This document shows positions 1 to 5,540 of a stretch of DNA of 5,540 nucleotides, piece after piece (the first letter of the stretch is position 1; every line of letters begins with the position of its first letter). The notes below the pieces were generated by a model. The model was not told where the DNA came from and did no database searches. It saw only the letters and a list, made by a program, of their open reading frames with translations. Made by a program: the position numbers and the translations under genes. Location of the stretch: assembly GCA_003497765.1 (NCBI GenBank), contig DNNY01000174.1:1-5540 (forward strand). Reading direction: 5' to 3'. This DNA is from Oceanospirillaceae bacterium. GTDB taxonomy: Bacteria; Pseudomonadota; Gammaproteobacteria; Pseudomonadales; Balneatricaceae.

Positions 1-21
1 ACTTAGGATATCGCTAACCAT
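1..21 (-). CDS. possible start of a downstream reading frame (partial, unidentified)
   Basis: An ATG at 21-19 lies 13 bases after the coaX stop codon and opens a frame of seven codons (MVSDILS) that runs off the window edge without a stop. The short distance to coaX would fit another gene of the same operon. In some gammaproteobacteria a small SPOR-domain protein gene follows coaX, but seven residues cannot show that. No clear Shine-Dalgarno sequence precedes the ATG, so it may be chance. Confidence 0.2.
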
Positions 22-34
22 ACTTGCCAGGGAT

Positions 35-781
35 CTAGCAGAACTCATCATACAGGCTAGCCCAGAGACCGTCTAGCACCAACTCCTCGATATAATTGAT
101 AGCCTGATTTTGCGCCAAAAATTTGCCATCGCCACCCGTGGCATAAACCTTATACCCAGCTCGCAAAGCTTGCTCAGCAATAGCGTTAATGCCGGCCTGA
201 TGTAGGTTTTTTGAACCCTGTATTACAGCACCTGCAGTATTGATTCCATAGCCACCATTCTGCAGTTGAGCTTCTTGATCAAGAAAGTCGATTTGTGCCG
301 TATCAGAAATCAGACTTTGCACCATTAAGCGTTGCCCAGGAATAATATAACCGCCTTCGTGTTGGCCATTCGCCGCTATAAAGTCCACCGTTGTAGCACT
401 ACCACAATCAATCACACAAATAGCTGCTTGGTTTAGCTGGCGGACAGCCACCATGACCAACCAACGATCAACACCCATACGAGTAACATCAGCATAGGCA
501 TTGGTAAGATCTTGCCATTGTTGTTGTGTCTGTACTTGTTGATAGTTAAGTTGTTGCTTTGCCGCCCAGGCCACCAATAGGGCATTGATATTCTTATCGG
601 CCACACTAGCAAAGCATAAGGTTTTAGCATTTGCTGGCATAGCCTTTGTTAGAGCTGGTGTCGATAGCTCCTTGGTGGCAATACTGCCACGTTGCTGCAC
701 AGTAGTTGTTGGCTGGCCATTGGCATCTAGTTTATGCAGACGCCATTTTAAGCGGGTATTACCTATATCAACCAATAACAT
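35..781 (-). CDS. coaX: type III pantothenate kinase CoaX
   Basis: This 248-residue cytoplasmic enzyme phosphorylates pantothenate to 4'-phosphopantothenate with ATP, the first step of coenzyme A synthesis. Type III kinases belong to the ASKHA fold and, unlike CoaA, are known to escape feedback inhibition by CoA. Visible family motifs in order: the N-terminal phosphate-binding DIGNT (residues 5-9), GVDRW (103-107) in the pantothenate-binding region, DCGSATTVD (125-133) with the conserved aspartates, GGYIIPG (143-149), NTAGA (181-185), and the C-terminal TGGDG (215-219) followed by LVLDGL (234-239). Length is normal for the family. The ATG shares its A with the last base of the birA stop (TAATG), and a GGGGG tract nine bases upstream may serve as ribosome binding site, so translation is probably coupled to birA. 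The stop is TAG. Nothing looks truncated. Confidence 0.95.
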   Translation of the reverse strand: MLLVDIGNTRLKWRLHKLDANGQPTTTVQQRGSIATKELSTPALTKAMPANAKTLCFASVADKNINALLVAWAAKQQLNYQQVQTQQQWQDLTNAYADVTRMGVDRWLVMVAVRQLNQAAICVIDCGSATTVDFIAANGQHEGGYIIPGQRLMVQSLISDTAQIDFLDQEAQLQNGGYGINTAGAVIQGSKNLHQAGINAIAEQALRAGYKVYATGGDGKFLAQNQAINYIEELVLDGLWASLYDEFC

Positions 782-1770
782 TAACTGTTACCCCCAGTTG
801 TCGTAGCTAGTGGACGCAAACTGACCTCACCACCACGAAAACTCTGCAACTGCCCAGCCACCTCTAATATCAATGCACCGCTAGCATCAACGCCATGACA
901 GATGCCTGTTATCTCTTCTTTTACACCATGCAAACGTACTTGCTGACCCTGATAAACATGCCATGCTTGCCAATCCTTTTGCAATTCAGCAAAACCAGAT
1001 TTAGCAAAAGATTCAAGTCGCTCTGACAAAGCAATCAAGAGTTGAGCTGCCAGCATATTACGTTCTATTGTATAACCAGCGTCAACAAGGCTGGTCCAAG
1101 GTTGATCAATCAGATCACAGCGTGCTAAATGAACATTTAATCCTATTCCAATAACCACCTGACAAGGACCAGTGGCATCACCACTGAGTTCCAAGAGTAT
1201 CCCAGACAGTTTTTTGTTATTGAGCAAAATATCATTAGGCCACTTTACTCCTGCTGCCTGCACACCCAAAGCCTGCAAAGCATCAACTACAGCCAAACCA
1301 ACTACCAAGCTAAGGCCTTCTAGGGCAGCCACACCGCCATCAAATTGCCAGCCTACGGACAAAGCCAATTGTTGGGCAAAAGGTGATTGCCATTGTCTCC
1401 CGAGCCGACCCCTACCAGCAGTCTGCACTTCGGCAAACACGACTTTACCATGTATCGATCCCTCACTCTGTCGCTGCATTAACACCTGATTTGTGGATGC
1501 TGTGGACATGAGCAACTCCATAGTAAATAGTTTTGCTAACTGGGGCTGATGACGAATAATCGCTTCTAAATCCAAGAGATCCAAACCAGCTGGAATACGA
1601 TAGCCTTTGCCACGCACCCGATGCACCTGTACACCAAGCTGCTCAATACCTTGCAGTTGTTTCCATACTGCAGCACGGCTCATATGCAGACGCTCACCCA
1701 AGTCAGTACCAGAATGAAAATGCCCATCAGCTAATAAATGAAGAAGTTGGTTTAACGAAGTTAAAGACAT
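781..1770 (-). CDS. birA: bifunctional biotin-protein ligase / biotin operon repressor BirA
   Basis: BirA activates biotin to biotinyl-5'-AMP and transfers it to the acceptor lysine of carboxylase carrier proteins such as AccB. Proteins with the N-terminal DNA-binding domain also repress biotin genes. Residues 1-60 form a winged helix-turn-helix (DLGERLHMSRAAVWKQLQ at 23-40, wing RVRGKGYRI at 51-59). The catalytic domain follows: STASTN (89-94), the adenylate-binding loop GRGRLGR (119-125), KWPND (176-180) whose K176 matches the E. coli catalytic-site lysine K183, KLSGILLEL (187-195) and GIGLNV (208-213). An SH3-like C-terminal domain spans about 272-318. At 329 residues it is of normal length. 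The ATG at 1770 is chosen because an in-frame TGA lies shortly upstream and the next methionine falls inside the HTH. It has no recognisable Shine-Dalgarno sequence, which would suit low expression. Repressor function is inferred from the domain only. Confidence 0.96.
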   Translation of the reverse strand: MSLTSLNQLLHLLADGHFHSGTDLGERLHMSRAAVWKQLQGIEQLGVQVHRVRGKGYRIPAGLDLLDLEAIIRHQPQLAKLFTMELLMSTASTNQVLMQRQSEGSIHGKVVFAEVQTAGRGRLGRQWQSPFAQQLALSVGWQFDGGVAALEGLSLVVGLAVVDALQALGVQAAGVKWPNDILLNNKKLSGILLELSGDATGPCQVVIGIGLNVHLARCDLIDQPWTSLVDAGYTIERNMLAAQLLIALSERLESFAKSGFAELQKDWQAWHVYQGQQVRLHGVKEEITGICHGVDASGALILEVAGQLQSFRGGEVSLRPLATTTGGNS

Positions 1771-1802
1771 GACAACGACTATAAACGTATTAATAAGGGG
1801 TC

Positions 1803-1833
1803 ATTATAGTGCGTGAAGGCCATAAAAGAACAA
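1803..1833 (-). promoter_or_regulatory. candidate sigma70-type promoter for birA-coaX
   Basis: Reading the minus strand, a perfect TATAAT hexamer (1808-1803) stands upstream of birA. A weak -35 candidate, TTGTTC (1833-1828), matches only the TTG of the consensus, and the 19-base spacer is longer than ideal. Transcription would begin near 1796 and leave a leader of about 25 bases before the birA ATG. The perfect -10 and its position between two functionally separate gene groups support the call; the poor -35 suggests a weak or activator-dependent promoter. Confidence 0.5.
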
Positions 1834-1854
1834 TGTCTGTGGGTTATTTTATGG
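1820..1854. repeat. 35-bp inverted repeat in the birA upstream region, possible operator
   Basis: Eight-base perfect arms, CCATAAAA (1820-1827) and TTTTATGG (1847-1854), are followed inwards by one mismatch (1828/1846) and three more pairs (1829-1831 with 1843-1845), leaving an 11-base centre. The symmetry axis at 1837 lies about 41 bases upstream of the inferred birA transcription start, and the left arm side overlaps the weak -35 element. This geometry fits a dimeric regulator site. It does not resemble the enterobacterial BirA box (TTGTAAACC and its complement) well. No T-run follows on the minus strand, so it is not a standard terminator for der. Confidence 0.4.
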
Positions 1855-1912
1855 GCTTATATTAAGGCTTTTTACTTTAACCATTACACCAAAGACGAGA
1901 CAATTAGCCAAA

Positions 1913-3325
1913 TTACTTCTTTTTGGCCTTTTTCTTTTGCTTTTGCACGTGCTTCATTAGGCGTGCTTTCTTACTTACCTGACGTTGAGTAAGTTGATTG
2001 CGCTTGCCCTCATAGGGGTTTTCCCCTGCTCGGAATTCAAACCTTACTGGCGTCCCACGAATCTTAAGAATCTTGATAAATTTGTTCTCTAAATAACGCT
2101 TATAAGCGTTAGGTAGAGATTTGGTCTGATTACCATGGACAATAAACAATGGTGGATTAGAACCACCAAGATGAGCATAGCGCAGTTTTACGCGACGACC
2201 ATTAACCATGGGCGGCTGATGATCCTGCACCGCATCTTCAAGTAAAGTGGTCAGCTTATTGGTGCTCCACTTAGTAAAGGCACAGACATAAGCTTCTTCA
2301 ATCGACTTATATAAGTCACCTACTCCAGAACCATGCAGGGCGGAGATAAAGTGAATACGTGCAAAACGAGCAAAGTCGAGTCGGGATTCTAATTGATGAC
2401 GGACTTTATCTTTGTCATCGACTTGCATACCATCCCATTTATTGACAGCAATCACTAAGGCACGGCCGGCATCAATAACAAAGCCCAATAAATGCATATC
2501 TTGCTCAGTAAGCCCTTCATGGGCATCGATTACTAAGACTACCACATGAGCATCTTTAATGGCTTGCAGGGTTTTGACAATAGAAAACTTCTCTACTGTC
2601 TCCTTGACCTTACCACGACGCCGCACGCCAGCCGTATCAATGAGTGTATAAGGTTGGTCATTGCGACGATAGGGGATATAGATACTGTCTCGGGTGGTAC
2701 CCGCATGATCAAACACCACCACGCGGTCTTCACCTAGCATGCGATTGACCAAGGTAGACTTACCCACATTAGGGCGGCCAATAACACCTATACGAATGCC
2801 GCCATCAACAGCTTCTTCATCTTCTTCAGGCTCAGGAAAGGCCACCAGCACATCTTCAATCAGCTGTGACACACCTTTACCTTGGGACGCAGCGATTGGG
2901 CGAGGCTCACCCACCAAACCCAGACCGTAAAAATCACCTAGGGCAACAATTTCATCAATACCATCGGTCTTATTAACCACCAAGTAACATGGTTTATTAG
3001 TGCGCCGCAGGTGATCAGCAATCAGCTCATCGGAAGGATTTAAGCCAGCACGACCGTCAACCACAAATAAAACCGCATCAGCTTCTTCTATCGCCAATAA
3101 AGACTGCTCGGCCATAACCTGATCAATACCTGCTTCGTCGCCTGAAATACCGCCAGTATCAATCACCAGATAACCACGACTGCCCAGTTTACCCTCACCA
3201 TATTTACGATCACGGGTTAAACCTGGGTAATCAGCCACCAGCGCATCTCGTGAACGAGTAAGACGATTGAAAAGAGTAGACTTACCCACATTGGGGCGAC
3301 CTACGAGAGCAATAACCGGATTCAT
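1913..3325 (-). CDS. der: ribosome biogenesis GTPase Der (EngA)
   Basis: Der is an essential GTPase that acts in maturation of the 50S ribosomal subunit. It is recognised by two tandem TrmE-Era-type G domains. Domain 1 shows GRPNVGKS (9-16), PGLTRD (34-39), DTGG (56-59) and NKTD (118-121). Domain 2 shows GRPNVGKS (183-190), AGTTRD (208-213), DTAG (230-233), NKWD (295-298) and SAL (328-330). A short acidic linker (about 164-173) joins them, shorter than I recall for E. coli Der. A KH-like C-terminal domain spans about 350-440, including [12 protein letters not shown] (374-385) and [10 protein letters not shown] (434-443), and a lysine-rich tail closes the protein (about 452-470), probably for rRNA contact. 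Length is 470 residues, slightly below the E. coli protein. AGGAA five bases before the ATG supports the start. It lies 62 bases after bamB, as in E. coli, and probably shares its transcript. Confidence 0.98.
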   Translation of the reverse strand: MNPVIALVGRPNVGKSTLFNRLTRSRDALVADYPGLTRDRKYGEGKLGSRGYLVIDTGGISGDEAGIDQVMAEQSLLAIEEADAVLFVVDGRAGLNPSDELIADHLRRTNKPCYLVVNKTDGIDEIVALGDFYGLGLVGEPRPIAASQGKGVSQLIEDVLVAFPEPEEDEEAVDGGIRIGVIGRPNVGKSTLVNRMLGEDRVVVFDHAGTTRDSIYIPYRRNDQPYTLIDTAGVRRRGKVKETVEKFSIVKTLQAIKDAHVVVLVIDAHEGLTEQDMHLLGFVIDAGRALVIAVNKWDGMQVDDKDKVRHQLESRLDFARFARIHFISALHGSGVGDLYKSIEEAYVCAFTKWSTNKLTTLLEDAVQDHQPPMVNGRRVKLRYAHLGGSNPPLFIVHGNQTKSLPNAYKRYLENKFIKILKIRGTPVRFEFRAGENPYEGKRNQLTQRQVSKKARLMKHVQKQKKKAKKK

Positions 3326-3330
3326 AAGGT

Positions 3331-3335
3331 TTCCT
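3331..3335 (-). promoter_or_regulatory. ribosome binding site of der
   Basis: On the minus strand AGGAA stands five bases before the ATG at 3325. It is the clearest Shine-Dalgarno match for this start and fixes the N-terminus just ahead of the first P-loop. Confidence 0.7.
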
Positions 3336-3387
3336 GATCAGCCATCTTCACTATGGCCAATACAATGTAATGACTTTGTATATAAGC

Positions 3388-4554
3388 CTAATTCAAAGAT
3401 AGCCGGGACAAGGACGCGTCCTGACCCAAAATATATATATCAGCACCGTAGCGAACAAAGCCCACCCCAGAGCCAGAATGACCTAATTTATGGCGACCAA
3501 TTACTTGGCCATCCAAGGCCTGCAGAAGATGCACATAACCGAGTTGATCGGCAACTAAGAGACTGTCGTCTATCACCACGGTTTGTGACAGTCCGCGATG
3601 TAAGAAAGCGTCATTGCGCCATAATTCAGTCCCAGACTGGCGTGCGTAGGCAATGAGGGTACCTTTGTCAGTAACCACAAATATTTGATCACCATAAATA
3701 CTGGGAGCCGTCACACTAGACACGGGTTGTTGCCATAAGACTTTGCCTGTCAATGCTTCCACTGCAGTTAGATTACCCTGATAACCAACCACATATAACG
3801 TCCCTTCTACTAGTTGCAAGGGACCATCAATATCAACCAGACGTTCAATATCAGAGCGTCCTTTGGGGGCACTGATACGTTGCTGCCAAATGATATTACC
3901 TTGCTGGTTATCCAAAGCGAGCAGCTTACCATTGGCAAAGCCCACATAAGTCATACCACTATCGATAACAGGGGTGCTAGTCCCTCGCAAAGTTAAACTG
4001 GGCACATCAGAAGTATAAGTCCAACGCATCGAGCCATCTTTAGCAGAATAGGCTGTAAGACGACCATCAATTGACTGTGCTAAAACTAAATCAGCGGCTG
4101 CTTGAGGCACGGCCAAGACTTCACTGGAAGTAGGAACTGTCCATATAGAACTGCCATCAGCCATACTTAACTTATGTAGTTCACCATTAGCTGTAGCAAC
4201 CAGAAGGTGGTTATCTATAACGCCCAAACCTGCACTAATAGTCTGTTGCAAATCCACTTGCCAGATAAGCTCACCAGTTGTGCCATTGAGGGCACTGACT
4301 TCGCCAGAATGGGCAGCTGTATATAACTGACTACCCATGCGCAGGGGCTGCAAAGGCAAACTATGTTGCTTAACACCTTCACCCACCTGTACCTGCCAAT
4401 GCTCTGTTATTTCCTGGGCAATGGCAATGTCCACCAATTTAGTCGGTTTGGGCAATCCTGGCCCATTGGCACAAGCACTAAGCATCACAATTGTCACTAT
4501 GAGACTAAGCTTACGGAGTCCATTTTTAACCAGCATTGCCAACACCTTTCTCAT
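3388..4554 (-). CDS. bamB: outer membrane protein assembly factor BamB (lipoprotein)
   Basis: BamB is the beta-propeller lipoprotein of the BAM complex, which inserts beta-barrel proteins into the outer membrane; it binds periplasmic POTRA domains of BamA. A basic N-terminus and hydrophobic stretch (16-25) lead to the lipobox LSAC, with the lipidated cysteine at residue 28. No aspartate follows the cysteine, consistent with outer-membrane sorting. PQQ-type propeller repeats with the G-x(3)-W signature place tryptophans at 98, 138, 178, 223, 274 and 312; a last, degenerate repeat lies near 346-354. PSLTLRG (185-191) and the D241/D243 pair line up with E. coli L192, L194, R195, D246 and D248, reported to matter for BamA binding. 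The length, 388 residues, is normal. It lies 23 bases after yfgM. Initiation at Met7 (4536) is an alternative: it would give a 21-residue signal peptide and has AAAGG eight bases upstream, against a weaker AGGT before Met1. Confidence 0.96.
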   Translation of the reverse strand: MRKVLAMLVKNGLRKLSLIVTIVMLSACANGPGLPKPTKLVDIAIAQEITEHWQVQVGEGVKQHSLPLQPLRMGSQLYTAAHSGEVSALNGTTGELIWQVDLQQTISAGLGVIDNHLLVATANGELHKLSMADGSSIWTVPTSSEVLAVPQAAADLVLAQSIDGRLTAYSAKDGSMRWTYTSDVPSLTLRGTSTPVIDSGMTYVGFANGKLLALDNQQGNIIWQQRISAPKGRSDIERLVDIDGPLQLVEGTLYVVGYQGNLTAVEALTGKVLWQQPVSSVTAPSIYGDQIFVVTDKGTLIAYARQSGTELWRNDAFLHRGLSQTVVIDDSLLVADQLGYVHLLQALDGQVIGRHKLGHSGSGVGFVRYGADIYILGQDASLSRLSLN

Positions 4555-4577
4555 TTTTACCTAAGATTATTGCCAAA

Positions 4578-5219
4578 TTACTCAGCAAGATTATCTAACT
4601 TTAAGTCTAGCAAAGCGGTATTCGCACCTTGCCCAGCAGCGACGTCTTTGGCACTAGCGTACGCATCACGGGCAGCACTATTGTCACCTTGGGCAAAAAG
4701 AATGTCGCCCTTCACTTCAAGCCGACGACTCTGCCATTCATCATCGCTATCTTGCACTAAGGCGAGGGCTTCAGATAATTTGCCTTGTCCTTGAAGCACT
4801 TGCGCCAAACGGATATTGGTTAGTGCCACCAAGGGACTGTCAGGACTGTTGCTTAACAACCAGCGCAATTCACTTTCTGCTTGCTCAAGATCATTTTTTT
4901 CTACAGCCAGTTTAGCCAACATTAAGGCTGCATATTCGGCATAAGCACCACCACTAAACTGGTCTTTCAGCATATTGGCATCTTGGGTGATAGCAGCACG
5001 CTCAGCATCACCCAATGGGCTAGCACTGGCGTTACCCAGCAGACGCTGGAAGTAAGCACTCGCTGTCTCCGCTGTTTGACGCTGTTGGTCCTGATAATAA
5101 TTCCAGCCCACAACACCTAGTATGGCTATGGCTATGCCCGCTAAAAGAGATTTACCATTTTCATTCCACCAGCGTTTTATCGCCTCAACCTGTTCTTCTT
5201 CTGTACGCATTTCAGCCAC
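4578..5219 (-). CDS. yfgM: YfgM-type ancillary SecYEG translocon subunit, inner-membrane TPR protein
   Basis: YfgM proteins are anchored in the inner membrane with a periplasmic TPR-like domain. In E. coli YfgM associates with the SecYEG translocon and the periplasmic chaperone PpiD and is linked to export and to stability of the Rcs regulator RcsB. This 213-residue protein has the typical N-terminus EEEQVEAIKRWWNENGK (7-23), a single membrane segment (about 24-42), and an alanine/leucine-rich helical TPR-like region (about 92-190), including LEQAESELRWLL (111-122) and ALALVQDSDDEWQSRRLEVKGD (151-172, with the family's L-x-G-D pattern before a last helix pair). The start is GTG at 5219, because AGGAG stands six bases before it; the in-frame ATG at residue 4 is 15 bases from that site. 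It sits between hisS and bamB, the classic position of this family. Confidence 0.92.
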   Translation of the reverse strand: MAEMRTEEEQVEAIKRWWNENGKSLLAGIAIAILGVVGWNYYQDQQRQTAETASAYFQRLLGNASASPLGDAERAAITQDANMLKDQFSGGAYAEYAALMLAKLAVEKNDLEQAESELRWLLSNSPDSPLVALTNIRLAQVLQGQGKLSEALALVQDSDDEWQSRRLEVKGDILFAQGDNSAARDAYASAKDVAAGQGANTALLDLKLDNLAE

Positions 5220-5225
5220 AATTGG

Positions 5226-5230
5226 CTCCT
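5226..5230 (-). promoter_or_regulatory. ribosome binding site that selects the GTG start of yfgM
   Basis: On the minus strand AGGAG (5230-5226) is followed by the six-base spacer CCAATT and then GTG at 5219. The spacing is close to optimal for the GTG and too long for the ATG three codons later, so it decides the start. Confidence 0.7.
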
Positions 5231-5276
5231 ATCTACTAGTTATTCAGCAGGCTTTAACACCTGCACAAAAGTTATT

Positions 5277-5540
5277 TTATATTAGCATCTGCACCGCGGC
5301 GCTAATCTCATCTACAACCACCGTTTGCGCTTCAGACTGACCGCGCAAAGGTTTTACTTGCACTTGCCCTGCCTGCAGCTCATCTTCACCCATAATCAGG
5401 GCCACTGTGGCGCCACTCTTGTCTGCCTTTTTCATTTGGTTCTTAAAGCTGCCACCACCGCAATGCCATAATACACGCACCCCAGGCAATTGATCACGCA
5501 ACTGTTCTGCTAGGAGCATAGTGGCCGCCGCAGCCTCATC
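5277..5540 (-). CDS. hisS: histidyl-tRNA synthetase, C-terminal end (partial)
   Basis: HisRS charges tRNA-His with histidine in the cytoplasm. Only the last 87 residues are in the window; the frame stays open through the edge at 5540, so the gene is cut by the window and not broken. The visible part is the C-terminal anticodon-binding domain of class IIa synthetases: LAEQLRDQLPGVRV, then HCGGGSFKNQMKKADKSGA and the strand VALIMGEDEL, ending with VKPLRGQSEAQTVVVDEI. These match the end of E. coli HisS in order and spacing (GGGNFKKQF-ARADK, GE-E, V-V-K-LRSGEQ). The methionine at 5519 is internal and not the start. The TAA stop lies 57 bases before yfgM, which suggests one operon. The catalytic motifs 1-3 and the histidine-A motifs lie outside the window. 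Confidence 0.95.
   Translation of the reverse strand, partial: DEAAAATMLLAEQLRDQLPGVRVLWHCGGGSFKNQMKKADKSGATVALIMGEDELQAGQVQVKPLRGQSEAQTVVVDEISAAVQMLI

Noticed and set aside
1172..1489. Plus-strand open frame of 105 codons inside birA, and other plus-strand frames opposite bamB, der and yfgM
   Set aside because: Their translations show no recognisable domain, they lie fully opposite well-conserved genes and have low-complexity compositions typical of antisense shadows.
1862..1905. Possible additional promoter after der (TTGTCT with TTAAAG at 17-base spacing on the minus strand)
   Set aside because: The -10 candidate matches the consensus at three of six positions only; the TATAAT nearer to birA is far better.
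2696..2704. Alanine in place of proline before GTTRD in the second Der G domain
   Set aside because: Alanine occurs at this place in other Der proteins, for example in Bacillus as I recall, and the GTP-binding motifs are intact, so it is not a defect.
3341..3381. Two weak inverted repeats between bamB and der: GCCAT/ATGGC (3341-3357) and ATACAA/TTGTAT (3360-3381)
   Set aside because: The arms are only five to six bases and lack a T-run. They do not support a terminator or an operator without comparative data.
5121..5135. Short tandem repeat ATGGCT in the membrane segment of yfgM
   Set aside because: It simply encodes the alternating Ala/Ile residues of the transmembrane helix; two copies are too few to suggest phase variation.
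5247..5264. Small hairpin (GCAGG / CCTGC, six-base loop if a G-T pair is counted) between hisS and yfgM
   Set aside because: The stem has five pairs plus one wobble and no T-run follows on the minus strand, so it is not a convincing terminator or attenuator. Such stems are common by chance.

Overview
The window is a compact run of six conserved bacterial genes, all on the minus strand, so transcription runs from high to low coordinates. Gene content, gene order and protein motifs point to a gammaproteobacterium. The block hisS-yfgM-bamB-der matches the arrangement known from Escherichia coli and Pseudomonas. BamB and a YfgM-type inner-membrane TPR protein also imply a Gram-negative envelope. 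The species cannot be named from this sequence.

Layout in transcription order: (1) 5540-5277, the C-terminal end of histidyl-tRNA synthetase (hisS), cut by the window edge; (2) 5219-4578, YfgM, a SecYEG-associated inner-membrane protein, with a GTG start; (3) 4554-3388, BamB, the outer-membrane lipoprotein beta-propeller of the BAM complex; (4) 3325-1913, Der (EngA), the double-GTPase ribosome assembly factor; (5) a 142-bp intergenic stretch with a candidate sigma70-type promoter and an inverted repeat; (6) 1770-781, BirA, biotin-protein ligase with an N-terminal DNA-binding domain; (7) 781-35, CoaX, type III pantothenate kinase, overlapping birA by one base; (8) a possible start of another reading frame at 21-1, too short to identify.

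The first four genes are separated by 23 to 62 bases without a convincing terminator and probably form one operon linking tRNA charging, protein export and folding across the inner membrane, outer-membrane protein assembly and 50S subunit maturation. birA and coaX form a second, translationally coupled pair joining biotin attachment (for example to acetyl-CoA carboxylase) and the first step of coenzyme A synthesis. That pair seems to have its own promoter, but no der terminator is visible, so read-through is possible.

I see no mobile element, CRISPR array, RNA gene, defence system or broken gene. This is ordinary core-genome sequence. The item most worth a second look is the inverted repeat overlapping the putative birA promoter; the other observations concern start sites and gene order.
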